This document shows positions 14,834 to 22,767 of a stretch of DNA of 38,793 nucleotides, in pieces. The DNA comes from Streptomyces lanatus (GTDB lineage Bacteria; Actinomycetota; Actinomycetes; Streptomycetales; Streptomycetaceae), in assembly GCF_014655715.1 (NCBI RefSeq), contig NZ_BNBM01000010.1, positions 1 through 38,793 on the forward strand, written 5' to 3'. Both the position numbers and the translations under genes were made by a program. Every line of letters begins with the position of its first letter. Position 1 is the first letter of the stretch. Below the pieces are notes generated by a model that worked only from the letters and a program-made list of their open reading frames with translations, did not search any database and was not told the origin of the DNA.

Positions 14834-16339
14834 ATGGACACATCCACCAGCGCAACCAGTACGGAAGCGCCGGACCGGCCCTCCCGGCCGGTCATCCTCG
14901 GCCTGCTGCTCGGCATCGTGCTCGCCACGCTCGACGGCACCGTCGTCGGCACCGCGCTGCCGACCATCGTCGGCGACCTGGGCGGCCTCGACCATCTGTC
15001 CTGGGTGCTCACCGCCTATCTGCTCACCACGGCCGTCTCCACCCCGCTCTGGGGCAAGCTCGGCGACCTGTACGGCCACAAGGGCAGCTACCTGACCTCC
15101 ATCACCGTGTTCCTGGTGGGTTCGGTGCTGTGCGGACTCGCCCAGGACATGGGGCAGTTGATCGCCTTCCGGGCGCTCCAGGGAATCGGCGCGGGCGGCC
15201 TGTTCGTGGGCGCGCTCTCCCTCATCGGCACCCTGCTCACACCGGCGGAGGCGGGCCGCGCCCAGTCGCTGATCGGGGTGCTGCTGCCCCTCGCGCTGAT
15301 CGGCGGACCGCTGGCCGGCGGCTTCCTCACGGACCAGCTGGACTGGCGCTGGGTGTTCTACGTCAATGTCCCCGTCGGCGCCGTGGCCCTCACCCTCGTC
15401 GGCCTCGGGGTGCGGCTGCGCGGGCCGCGGGTCAGGGCACGGATCGACCTGGCCGGGGCCGGGCTGCTGACCGGTGCGATCCTCGCCCTGACGCTGCTCG
15501 CGAGCTGGGCCGGGACGACGTACGCCTGGTCGTCTCCGCAGGTGCTCGGGCTCGCCCTGGTCTCCGCCGTGGCGCTGGCCGCCTTCGTACGGGTCGAGCG
15601 GCGCACCCCGGAGCCGGTGATCCCGCCCCGGCTGTTCCATGACCGCAACTTCACGGTGGCGCAGGTCATCAGCTTCGTCACGGGTGCGGCGATGCTGGCG
15701 GCGGCGAGCTATCTGCCGCAGTACATGCAGTTCGTACGGGACATGTCGGCCACCGAGAGCGGCCTGCTGCTGCTTCCGCTGATGCTGGGCATGATGGGCG
15801 CCCAGCTCCTCATCGGGCGGCGGGTCGGCGACGGCGGGCGCTATCGCGGCTACCCCGTCGTGGGCGGCGCGCTGGCCGCGGTGGGCGCGCTGGCCCTGCT
15901 GACGCTGGGCACGGACACGTCGGCGCCCGTGGCCTCCGGTCTGACCCTGGTGCTCGGTGTGGGCATCGGCTGTCTGATGCAGCCGACGATGCTCATCACG
16001 ATGAACAGCGCCGAGCCACGCGACATGGGGGCGGCCAGTGGCACCCAGACGCTGCTGCGCACCATCGGCGGCTCGCTCGGGGTCGCGGTCCTCGGGTCCG
16101 TGTACACCCACCGGCTGACGGCGACCGTCACGGACCGGCTGGGAGCCGACGGCACCCGGCTGACCGAGGGCGAACTCACCCCCGAGCTGCTGCGCGACCT
16201 GCCGGAGCCGGTCCGGCATGCCTTCCGGACGGGGGTCGTCGACGGCCTGCACGGTGTCGCGCTCGGCACGGCCGCGCTGTGCGCCGTGGCGTTCGCGGTG
16301 TCCTGGCTGATCCGGGAGGTCCCTCTGCGCACCCGCTGA
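14834..16339 (+). CDS. DHA2-family (14-helix) drug exporter, MFS
   Basis: A 501-residue major facilitator with about 14 hydrophobic segments. Motif C-like LATLDGTVVGTALPTI in the first helix, WVLTAYLLTTAVSTPLWGKLGDLYG (motif D1 and A, read as one segment) and RALQGIGAGG are typical of DHA2 proton-driven multidrug exporters such as the EmrB/QacA group. The ATG at 14834 has AGGGGGA 4 nt upstream. It is the second gene after the TetR operators and follows the FMN reductase by 26 bp. The substrate cannot be read from the sequence. Confidence 0.92.
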   Translation: MDTSTSATSTEAPDRPSRPVILGLLLGIVLATLDGTVVGTALPTIVGDLGGLDHLSWVLTAYLLTTAVSTPLWGKLGDLYGHKGSYLTSITVFLVGSVLCGLAQDMGQLIAFRALQGIGAGGLFVGALSLIGTLLTPAEAGRAQSLIGVLLPLALIGGPLAGGFLTDQLDWRWVFYVNVPVGAVALTLVGLGVRLRGPRVRARIDLAGAGLLTGAILALTLLASWAGTTYAWSSPQVLGLALVSAVALAAFVRVERRTPEPVIPPRLFHDRNFTVAQVISFVTGAAMLAAASYLPQYMQFVRDMSATESGLLLLPLMLGMMGAQLLIGRRVGDGGRYRGYPVVGGALAAVGALALLTLGTDTSAPVASGLTLVLGVGIGCLMQPTMLITMNSAEPRDMGAASGTQTLLRTIGGSLGVAVLGSVYTHRLTATVTDRLGADGTRLTEGELTPELLRDLPEPVRHAFRTGVVDGLHGVALGTAALCAVAFAVSWLIREVPLRTR

Positions 16340-16457
16340 GTCACCCCGGACAGATGAACCCAGACTGGCGCATAGGTGGCCTTCCGGTGTGACGCACCTA
16401 TCAAAGCCGTGCCGCGGGGTCGTTGAGTGGCCCGGCGATGCCTCACACTGGTGTCCC

Positions 16458-17090
16458 GTGAGTTCCCAACCGCCCATACCGACGCGAGTCGTGCTGCTCT
16501 GCGGCCCCTCCGGCTCCGGCAAGTCCCTTCTCGCCGCCCGCTCCGGTCTTCCGGTACTGCGCCTCGACGACTTCTACAAAGAAGGCGACGACCCGACCCT
16601 GCCCCAGGTCCCCGGGAGCTCCGACATCGACTGGGACCACCCCGACTCATGGGACGCGGACACGGCCGTCGCTGCGATCACGGAACTGTGCCGCACGGGC
16701 CGTACGAACATCCCGCTGTACGACATCTCGCTGAGCGCCCGCACCGGCGAGGAGGCGGTCGAGATCGGCCGTACTCCGCTGTTCATCGCCGAGGGCATCT
16801 TCGCCGCCGAGATCGTGAACCGCTGCCGGGAACTCGGTGTGCTGGCCGACGCGCTCTGCCTGAGCCGCGGCCCGGTCCGCACCTTCCGCCGCCGTTTCCT
16901 GCGCGATCTGAAGGAGGGCCGCAAGTCGGTGCCCTTCCTGCTGCGCCGTGGCTGGCGGCTGATGCGTCTGGAGCGGTCGATCATCGCCCATCAGACGTCG
17001 CTGGGCGCGTACGCCTGCGATCGTGACGAAGCCCTGGGCCGCCTCACCGCGGCCGCCGCGGGGCGCTGCCCGGCGCAGCTGGCCTCCTGA
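16458..17090 (+). CDS. Uridine kinase-like P-loop protein
   Basis: A 210-residue nucleoside kinase-like ATPase. Walker A is LLCGPSGSGKS near residue 15; RLDDFYKEGDDPTLP and DWDHPDSWD resemble the DDFY and DHP motifs of uridine kinases and phosphoribulokinases, and NIPLYDISLSARTG, then IAEGIFAAE complete the active site. It probably phosphorylates uridine or cytidine or a related small molecule. The GTG at 16458 is chosen because the P-loop then sits at the normal distance; a CACACT sequence 8 nt upstream with TTGAG further upstream suggests leaderless transcription. It is convergent with sigQ. No operator palindrome was found upstream. Confidence 0.82.
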   Translation: MSSQPPIPTRVVLLCGPSGSGKSLLAARSGLPVLRLDDFYKEGDDPTLPQVPGSSDIDWDHPDSWDADTAVAAITELCRTGRTNIPLYDISLSARTGEEAVEIGRTPLFIAEGIFAAEIVNRCRELGVLADALCLSRGPVRTFRRRFLRDLKEGRKSVPFLLRRGWRLMRLERSIIAHQTSLGAYACDRDEALGRLTAAAAGRCPAQLAS

Positions 17091-17171
17091 GCCTCCGCTC
17101 GCCCGTACACACGAGAAACGGGACTGGACGGACCCCCCGGCCCTCCAGCCCCGCTCTCGTCGTGCCCCGCC

Positions 17172-17296
17172 CGTTTCCCCCGTGGCAGGGCACTCCCCCG
17201 TGTTCCCCCGTTACTGCCCCCCTCGGGCGTTTCCCCGTGGGTCCCCCACTTGTTACCGCTCCCCCTTCGGCCGGTCCCCCCGGACCGTCCTCCCCC
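17172..17296. other. Regularly spaced C-tracts (G-tracts on the sigQ strand)
   Basis: About nine runs of four to six C on the + strand are spaced roughly every 8-15 bases, often as TCCCCCGT or CTCCCCC. On the minus strand, the sigQ sense strand, these are G4-G6 tracts just downstream of the sigQ stop, so the sigQ transcript end could fold into G-quadruplexes. Two further CTCACGGGGGAG repeats lie inside sigQ at about 17873-17900. No gene is seen in 17091-17303. Confidence 0.6.
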
Positions 17297-17303
17297 TCAA
17301 CCT

Positions 17304-18053
17304 TCAGGCGACAAGCTCCCCGAAGGCGTCCTCCTCGTCACGGCCGAAGCTGAGGACCTCGTCCTCGCGCAGCCGGCGGAGCGACCGCCAGATGCTCGAC
17401 TTCACCGTGCCGACACTGATGTCGAGGATGTCCGCGATCTCCGGGTCGGTGCGGCCCTCGTAGTAACGAAGGACCAGCATCGTCCGCTGGAGCTCGGGCA
17501 GCCGGGCCAGCGCCTGCCACAGGACCGCGCGCAGCTCGGTGCCGCGCATCGCGTCCGTGTCACCGGGCGTCTCCGGCAGTTCCTCGGTCGGGTACTCGTT
17601 CAGCTTGCGGCGGCGCCACGCGCTGATGTGCAGGTTGGTCATCGTCCGCCGCAGATAACCCCCGACGGCGGCCTTGTCGCTGATCCGGTCCCATGCCTTG
17701 TACGTCGAGAACAGCGCGCTCTGCAGCAGGTCCTCGGCCTCGAAGCGGTCACCGGTCAGGTGGTAGGCGGTTGCGTACAGGGAGGCGCGGCGCTCCTGGA
17801 CGTAGGCGGTGAACTCCGCCTCCGACAGCGAGCGACGACGCTCCCCCGAGTCCTCCCTGTACGCGCCGGCTCCCCCGTGAGCCTCCCCCGTGAGACCGTC
17901 AACCACCGTCATGTACGCGGTGTGCTGACGCCCGGTGCCGCGAGCGCACCCCCGCCCGCTCACGGCACCGGACTTCTCCGAACCCCGGCCCCCGTTCACG
18001 TCGTGCAGACGCGTGATCACTGCGCTGGTGGTGGTGCCGTGCAGCGTGTTCAT
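17304..18053 (-). CDS. sigQ: ECF sigma factor SigQ
   Basis: A 249-residue extracytoplasmic-function sigma factor of the SigE/SACE type. Region 2 (YVQERRASLYATAYHLTGDR, EAEDLLQSALFSTYKAWDRI, then LRRTMTNLHISAWRRRK) and region 4 (LWQALARLPELQRTMLVLRY, EGRTDPEIADILDISVGTVKS, then SIWRSLRRLRE) are intact. A poorly conserved N-terminal stretch of about 90 residues precedes region 2. The ATG at 18053 (MNTLHGTTTSAV) is favoured over in-frame upstream GTG codons because the divergent region must hold the promoters. In S. coelicolor sigQ is divergent from afsQ1 and is activated by AfsQ1 under nitrogen-rich conditions (glutamate); the gene arrangement and AfsQ1 box here agree. Confidence 0.93.
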   Translation of the reverse strand: MNTLHGTTTSAVITRLHDVNGGRGSEKSGAVSGRGCARGTGRQHTAYMTVVDGLTGEAHGGAGAYREDSGERRRSLSEAEFTAYVQERRASLYATAYHLTGDRFEAEDLLQSALFSTYKAWDRISDKAAVGGYLRRTMTNLHISAWRRRKLNEYPTEELPETPGDTDAMRGTELRAVLWQALARLPELQRTMLVLRYYEGRTDPEIADILDISVGTVKSSIWRSLRRLREDEVLSFGRDEEDAFGELVA

Positions 18054-18183
18054 CTCGCGCCCCCCGTCGTGGACTTCCGGTGTTCTGGTCGATCGTGCTG
18101 CTGTGTTCCGGTCCTGCTGTGTTGCTGTCTTGCTCTGTGCCGAAAAGCTTGCCCGGGCACCTTCATGGCCGTGTCCGCCGACT

Positions 18184-18199
18184 GTCACAGACCTGTCAC
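18184..18199. promoter_or_regulatory. AfsQ1 binding box
   Basis: GTCAC, six bases, GTCAC: this fits the published AfsQ1 consensus GTnAC-n6-GTnAC exactly. It lies in the divergent sigQ-afsQ1 region, 131 bp upstream of the sigQ start and 131 bp upstream of the afsQ1 start. It therefore probably serves activation of sigQ, of afsQ1 itself, or both. Confidence 0.85.
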
Positions 18200-18329
18200 A
18201 GGGGCCTGTGCCAGAGCCCGCTCCCAGCACCCGCACAGCGCGCACACAGCCGACAGCGCTACGCGCACGCTTCCCTACTGCTCGTACAGGAGTCGAAAGA
18301 CGACCCCCGCATGGGCCAGAATGTGCCCC

Positions 18330-19007
18330 GTGCCTTCCCTGTTGCTGATCGAGGACGACGACGCCATCCGCACGGCCCTGGAGCTCTCACTGACCCGCCA
18401 GGGACACCGTGTGGCCACCGCTGCCACCGGCGAGGACGGGCTGAAACTGCTGCGTGAGCAGCGGCCGGACCTGATCGTGCTGGACGTGATGCTGCCCGGC
18501 ATCGACGGATTCGAGGTGTGCCGGCGCATCCGGCGCACCGACCAGCTGCCGATCATCCTGCTGACCGCGCGCAACGACGACATCGACATCGTGGTCGGAC
18601 TGGAGTCCGGCGCCGACGACTACATCGTCAAACCGGTCCAGGGGCGGGTCCTCGACGCCCGGATCCGGGCCGTGCTGCGGCGCGGGGAACGGGAGTCGAA
18701 CGACGCGGCGACGTACGGCAGCCTGGTCATCGACCGCGCGGCCATGACCGTCACCAAGAACGGCGAGGACCTCCAGCTCACCCCGACCGAGCTGCGGCTG
18801 CTGCTCGAACTGAGCCGCCGCCCCGGCCAGGCCCTGTCCCGCCAGCAGCTGCTGCGCCTGGTCTGGGAGCACGACTATCTGGGCGACTCCCGCCTCGTGG
18901 ACGCCTGCGTCCAGCGGCTGCGCGCGAAGGTGGAGGACGTCCCGTCCTCGCCGACCCTGATCCGTACCGTCCGTGGAGTCGGCTACCGCCTGGACGCGCC
19001 TCAGTGA
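18330..19007 (+). CDS. afsQ1: OmpR-family response regulator AfsQ1
   Basis: A 225-residue response regulator. The receiver has the acidic pocket EDDD near residues 8-11, the phosphoacceptor Asp52 in LIVLDVMLPG, the Thr in LLTARND and Lys in YIVKPV. The winged-helix output domain (LTPTELRLLLELSRRPGQ, then RLVDACVQRLRAKVED and IRTVRGVGYRL) binds DNA. Starting at the GTG at 18330 gives VPSLLLIEDDD and the known length of AfsQ1; CAGAAT ends 7 nt upstream, consistent with leaderless transcription. AfsQ1 in S. coelicolor controls antibiotic production, nitrogen genes and sigQ. It overlaps the sensor kinase gene by 4 bp (GTGA). Confidence 0.96.
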   Translation: MPSLLLIEDDDAIRTALELSLTRQGHRVATAATGEDGLKLLREQRPDLIVLDVMLPGIDGFEVCRRIRRTDQLPIILLTARNDDIDIVVGLESGADDYIVKPVQGRVLDARIRAVLRRGERESNDAATYGSLVIDRAAMTVTKNGEDLQLTPTELRLLLELSRRPGQALSRQQLLRLVWEHDYLGDSRLVDACVQRLRAKVEDVPSSPTLIRTVRGVGYRLDAPQ

Positions 19008-20563
19008 CGGACGCGCAAGGGGGTTTCCGCGGCTGGGTCGCGGCTCGCAAGGGAGTGTGGTCGAGGCTGCGTTTCACCAGTCTGCGGCTGCGGCTCGTGG
19101 TGGTGTTCGGCCTGGTGGCGCTCACCGCCGCCGTATCGGCCTCCGGGATCGCCTACTGGCTCAACCGCGAGGCGGTGCTCAGGCGGACCCAGGACGCGGT
19201 GCTGCGCGACTTCGAGCAGCAGATGCAGATACGCGCGGGCCTGCTGCCCGAGCAGCCCACGCAGGACGAACTGCAGCACACCGCAGGGCAGATGGCCAAC
19301 AGCAGCCAGCGCTTCTCCGTGCTGCTGGTCGCCCGAGGCGGCGACGGCGGTCCCGCGTACGGCAGCTCCGGCGGCCTGGACGGCTTCACGCTCGCGGACG
19401 TGCCGAAGTCCCTGCGCACCGCGGTGAACGAGAAGCAGCAGGTCGGCTCCTCCGACCGGACCGAGTACCGCCTGTACTGGCAGCGCGTCGTGGAGGACGG
19501 CACGCCGTACCTGATCGCCGGCACGAGGGTGGGCGGCGGCGGTCCGACCGGCTACATGCTCAAGTCCCTGGAGCAGGAGGCCAAGGACCTCAACTCCCTG
19601 GCCTGGTCGCTCGGCATCGCCACCGGCCTCGCCCTGATCGGCTCCGCGCTGCTCGCGCAGGCCGCCGCCACGACCGTACTGAAGCCGGTGCAGCGCCTCG
19701 GGGTCGCCGCCCGCCGCCTGGGCGAGGGCAAGCTGGACACCCGGCTGCGCGTGTCCGGCACGGACGAACTGGCGGATCTGTCCCGGACGTTCAACAACGC
19801 CGCGGCGGCGCTGGAGAAGCGGGTCGCCGACATGGCGGGGCGTGACGAGGCGTCCCGGCGCTTCGTGGCCGACATGTCGCACGAGCTGCGCACGCCACTG
19901 ACCGCGATCACCGCCGTCACCGAGGTGTTGGAGGAGGAGCTGGAGATGGAATCCGGCTCCATGGACCCCATGATCGAGCCGGCCGTACGCCTGGTGGTCA
20001 GCGAGACCCGCCGGCTGAACGACCTGGTCGAGAACCTCATGGAGGTCACCCGTTTCGACGCCGGCACGGCCCGTCTCGTCCTCGACGATGTCGACCTCGC
20101 CGACCAGATCACGGCCTGCATCGACGCCCGCGCCTGGCTGGACGCCGTCGACCTGGACGCCGAGCGCGGCATCATGGCCCGCCTGGACCCGCGCCGCCTG
20201 GACGTCATCCTCGCCAACCTGATCGGCAACGCCCTCAAGCACGGCGGCTCCCCGGTCCGGGTCGCGGTCCGCGCGGAGGACGACTCGGTCGTCATCGCCG
20301 TACGCGACCACGGCCCCGGTATCCCCGAGGACGTCCTCCCGCACGTCTTCGACCGCTTCTACAAGGCCAGCGCCTCCCGCCCCCGCTCCGAGGGCAGCGG
20401 CCTCGGCCTGTCCATCGCCCTGGAGAACGCCCACATCCACGGCGGCGAGATCACCGCGGCCAACTCCCCCGAGGGCGGCGCGGTCTTCACCCTGCGCCTC
20501 CCCCGGGACGCCTCCGACCTGGCGCTCAAGGCGGACGACGACGCGAAGAAGGGGGAGGCGTGA
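19004..20563 (+). CDS. afsQ2: Sensor histidine kinase AfsQ2
   Basis: A 519-residue membrane sensor kinase that phosphorylates AfsQ1. Order: a first membrane helix near residues 28-50 (LRLVVVFGLVALTAAVSASG), an extracellular sensor region of about 150 residues, a second helix near 205 (LGIATGLALIGSALLAQA), HAMP (LKPVQRLGVAARRLGEG), the H-box FVADMSHELRTPLTAI with the phosphorylated His, the N-box NLIGNALKHG, and the G-boxes DHGPGIPEDV and GSGLGLSIA. The GTG at 19004 overlaps the afsQ1 stop. The signal is unknown from sequence. The lipoprotein gene overlaps the 3' end, so the three genes form one operon. Confidence 0.95.
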   Translation: MTDAQGGFRGWVAARKGVWSRLRFTSLRLRLVVVFGLVALTAAVSASGIAYWLNREAVLRRTQDAVLRDFEQQMQIRAGLLPEQPTQDELQHTAGQMANSSQRFSVLLVARGGDGGPAYGSSGGLDGFTLADVPKSLRTAVNEKQQVGSSDRTEYRLYWQRVVEDGTPYLIAGTRVGGGGPTGYMLKSLEQEAKDLNSLAWSLGIATGLALIGSALLAQAAATTVLKPVQRLGVAARRLGEGKLDTRLRVSGTDELADLSRTFNNAAAALEKRVADMAGRDEASRRFVADMSHELRTPLTAITAVTEVLEEELEMESGSMDPMIEPAVRLVVSETRRLNDLVENLMEVTRFDAGTARLVLDDVDLADQITACIDARAWLDAVDLDAERGIMARLDPRRLDVILANLIGNALKHGGSPVRVAVRAEDDSVVIAVRDHGPGIPEDVLPHVFDRFYKASASRPRSEGSGLGLSIALENAHIHGGEITAANSPEGGAVFTLRLPRDASDLALKADDDAKKGEA

Positions 20564-21171
20564 TGCACACACGCCGCCGTCTCCTCTCCCTCTCCGTACT
20601 GTCCGCCGCCCTCCTCGCGGGCTGCGGCATACGGCCCACCGAGGTCCCCACCGACTTCGGTCCGGCCCCCTCCCGCGTCCACTGCTCCCTGTCCGAACCG
20701 AACGTCTCGACGCAGGCCTCGCGCGGCCTCCCGGTCCAGGTGTTCCTGTTGTGCGGCTCCCAACTGGTCGCCGTCGACCGGGCTGTACGCGTCCCCGAAG
20801 GCACCGCGGACTCGGCACGGCGCGTGCTGGTGGCGCAGGGCCTCCTGGACCAGCTGGAGGCCACTCCGTCGACCGCGGAGAGAGAAGCGGGCTACACGAC
20901 GGACGTACGGGGCGCCATGGGCGTCACCGGCCCCCGCCGCGACGACCCCGACGAAACCCTCCGCCTCAGCACACCCCCCACCGACCTGACGTCCTACGCC
21001 CTGGCCCAGATCGTCTGCACCTTCTCCGACTCCTCAGCGGCCGAGGGAGACGGCTCGGTCATCCTGGGCGGCCCGACGACGGCGCCACCACGGCGGTACG
21101 AGTGCACGGACGAGGTCCGCACGAGGCCGGGCAGCAATGAGCCGCCGTCGACGGAGGTAGCGGGCGGCTGA
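20563..21171 (+). CDS. Secreted lipoprotein of the afsQ operon
   Basis: A 202-residue lipoprotein. The signal peptide (HTRRRLLSLSVLSAALLAGC) ends in the lipobox LAGC, so the mature protein would be anchored by a diacylglyceryl-Cys. The remainder looks like a GerMN-type extracytoplasmic domain (VQVFLLCGSQLVAVDRAV and RVLVAQGLLDQLEATP resemble its strand-and-helix pattern), an assignment made with modest confidence. The ATG at 20563 is preferred over the GTG at 20560 because GGAGG lies 4 nt upstream of the ATG and only 1 nt from the GTG. It overlaps the afsQ2 stop and so is translationally coupled; it may sense or modulate the signal of AfsQ2. Confidence 0.88.
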   Translation: MHTRRRLLSLSVLSAALLAGCGIRPTEVPTDFGPAPSRVHCSLSEPNVSTQASRGLPVQVFLLCGSQLVAVDRAVRVPEGTADSARRVLVAQGLLDQLEATPSTAEREAGYTTDVRGAMGVTGPRRDDPDETLRLSTPPTDLTSYALAQIVCTFSDSSAAEGDGSVILGGPTTAPPRRYECTDEVRTRPGSNEPPSTEVAGG

Positions 21172-21257
21172 AAGCCGACGCACGGCAGGCACCCCCTCCC
21201 CCATGTGTCCGACACCTCACCACCGCCCCCGGAACCGATCCCACCGGGCAGCGCGTC

Positions 21258-21818
21258 TTGGGAGGCGTGCAGCGTCATGGCCCCATCGGCGGCACCGCCG
21301 CAACCCGCATCCGCGCGACGGGAGGCGTCCTCCTGGTCGCACACCTCGCATTCGTCGCCTGGCTCACGCTGCGCCCCCTGGACGTCGCCTGGGTGACTCC
21401 GGCCAATCTGCAGCCGTTCGCCGGCATCAGAGCCGACCTCGCCCTCGGCTGGCAGGAGGCGGCCCGGCGCATCGCCGAGGGTCTCGCCCTCCTCGCCCCC
21501 CTCGGCGTGCTGCTCCCGATGGCCCACGGCAGGCTCACCGCCTCCCCGCTCGGCTCCCTGGTCCGCACGGTCGCCGCGGGCGCCCTGATCTCCCTGGCCA
21601 TCGAGCTGCTGCAGACCGATGTCCCCGGCCAGATCGTCGACGTCGACTCGCTGCTCCTGAACACGGTCGGCGTGGCCCTCGCGCACGCCGCGATCGTCCC
21701 GGCGGCCCGCTTCCACCTCCGCCGCAGGTCCGAGCGCGCGAAGCAGCCCCCCGTCCCCCAGGAGGGGTCGGCTCAGGGTCGGACCCCGACGATTCCCAGG
21801 GTCGGTATAGCTCCGTAG
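21258..21818 (+). CDS. VanZ-like membrane protein
   Basis: A protein of about 186 residues with four hydrophobic segments: VLLVAHLAFVAWLTLRP, EGLALLAPLGVLLPMAH, VRTVAAGALISLAIELLQT and SLLLNTVGVALAHAAIV. NLQPF after the first helix, the N-terminal half of the third helix, and IELLQTDVPGQIVDVDSLLLNT are the VanZ family hallmarks. Family members are linked to glycopeptide (teicoplanin) tolerance in some bacteria, but most are of unknown role. The start is uncertain: TTG at 21258 has no Shine-Dalgarno site, and the GTG at 21267 has GGAGG too close. It follows the lipoprotein gene by 86 bp on the same strand. Confidence 0.82.
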   Translation: MGGVQRHGPIGGTAATRIRATGGVLLVAHLAFVAWLTLRPLDVAWVTPANLQPFAGIRADLALGWQEAARRIAEGLALLAPLGVLLPMAHGRLTASPLGSLVRTVAAGALISLAIELLQTDVPGQIVDVDSLLLNTVGVALAHAAIVPAARFHLRRRSERAKQPPVPQEGSAQGRTPTIPRVGIAP

Positions 21819-21927
21819 AGTGACGCTTTGCCCGGTTCGTCTTCGTAGCGTGGATGTCAGATGAGGCACCCACTCGAAGGGCCCCACAAGGACAGCCCTC
21901 GACCTACGCTCACGAAGGAGCCGCACC

Positions 21928-22137
21928 ATGACCGCGCTCGCCCGACCCACGAACGGCCGCATGATCGGCGGAGTGTGCGCCGCGCTGGCACGGCGCTTCG
22001 GCACCTCCGCGACGACGATGCGCGTGATCTTCCTGATCTCCTGTCTGCTCCCGGGCCCGCAGTTCCTGCTCTACATAGCCCTGTGGATCCTGCTCCCCTC
22101 GGAGGGCAGGGCGAACAAGGCGAGCACGGCCTGGTGA
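21928..22137 (+). CDS. PspC-domain small membrane protein
   Basis: A 69-residue protein with the complete PspC domain: RPTNGRMIGGVCAALARRFG, then TTMRVIFLISCLLPGPQFLLY and IALWILLPSE, giving one or two membrane segments. The family takes part in envelope-stress sensing. GAAGGAG lies 7 nt before the ATG. The stretch 21819-21927 contains its promoter, with GTTCGTCTTCGTAGCGT as a weak candidate, but no clear regulatory motif was recognised. It is convergent with the small secreted protein gene across a strong terminator. Confidence 0.85.
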   Translation: MTALARPTNGRMIGGVCAALARRFGTSATTMRVIFLISCLLPGPQFLLYIALWILLPSEGRANKASTAW

Positions 22138-22163
22138 TCCGGCGGCACCCACCGACGCACAGA

Positions 22164-22209
22164 CGCCGCTGGGGCGCACCCCTCGGACACGGGGTGCGCC
22201 CCAGCGGCG
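22164..22209. terminator. Strong bidirectional terminator
   Basis: A perfect 19-bp stem (22164-22182 with 22191-22209) closes an 8-nt loop. It sits between the converging pspC and secreted-protein genes. There are no strong T-runs, as is usual in this genus. Confidence 0.9.
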
Positions 22210-22228
22210 CGTCGCGGCGGAGCCGGAC

Positions 22229-22630
22229 TCAGGCGAGCGGAACGCCGTTCACGGGCAGACCCTGAAGGGGAAGGCCCTGGAGCGGCAGCGCCTCGGTGGG
22301 GGTAGCGCCCTGCAGCGGCAGCCCGCCCAGCAGTCCAGTGGGCGCACCGGCCAGCGCCCCGGTCGGCGCACCGGCCACCGCCTGCTCGGCAGCCGGCTGC
22401 GCGGCCGACAGCCCGGTGGTGAGCGCCTCCGTACCCGTGGCCACACCGGTACCGGCGGCGGGCGCCCCCGGCGCGAGGTTCTCGGCGGGGAGCGTGCTGG
22501 TGACGGTGCCCAGCGCCGGGCCCACGGCGTCGGGCGCGACCGGCGCGGCGTTCGCGGCACCGGCGCCCGCGGCGGCGAAAGCGGCACCGAGAGCGGCGAC
22601 ACCGAGGGTCTTGGCAGCAGACTGCTTCAT
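22229..22630 (-). CDS. Small secreted Ala/Pro/Gly-rich protein
   Basis: A 133-residue exported protein with the signal peptide KQSAAKTLGVAALGAAFAAA ending in ANA-AP, a signal peptidase I site. The mature part is low in complexity and hydrophobic, ending in repeats of PLQG (LPLQG, ALPLQGLPLQGLPVNGVPLA). No catalytic motif is seen. Relatives in Streptomyces are annotated only as secreted proteins and their function is unknown. The ATG at 22630 has GAGGA 9-10 nt upstream. Its promoter lies in 22631-22767, where no known motif was recognised; adenosine deaminase ends just beyond on the same strand. Confidence 0.8.
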   Translation of the reverse strand: MKQSAAKTLGVAALGAAFAAAGAGAANAAPVAPDAVGPALGTVTSTLPAENLAPGAPAAGTGVATGTEALTTGLSAAQPAAEQAVAGAPTGALAGAPTGLLGGLPLQGATPTEALPLQGLPLQGLPVNGVPLA

Positions 22631-22767
22631 GAAATGCGTCCTCGAAATTCGTTACGGGGTTGTGAGCGGTCCTCGACCGTAAACAGGCCCCGCGCCCGGC
22701 CGCAAACATCGAAATGCGGACGGATTGTGAATGGAGCCCGCATCCCCTGTGACCGAGAAATCGAGGA

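Noticed and set aside
16372..16401. ATAGGTG...CACCTAT inverted repeat upstream of the uridine-kinase-like gene
   Set aside because: A 7-bp stem with a 16-nt loop is too short to call an operator or terminator with confidence.
17115..17177. GAAACGGG...CCCGTTTC as a terminator between the kinase gene and sigQ
   Set aside because: The 47-nt loop is too large; the G/C-tract array is the more striking structure there.
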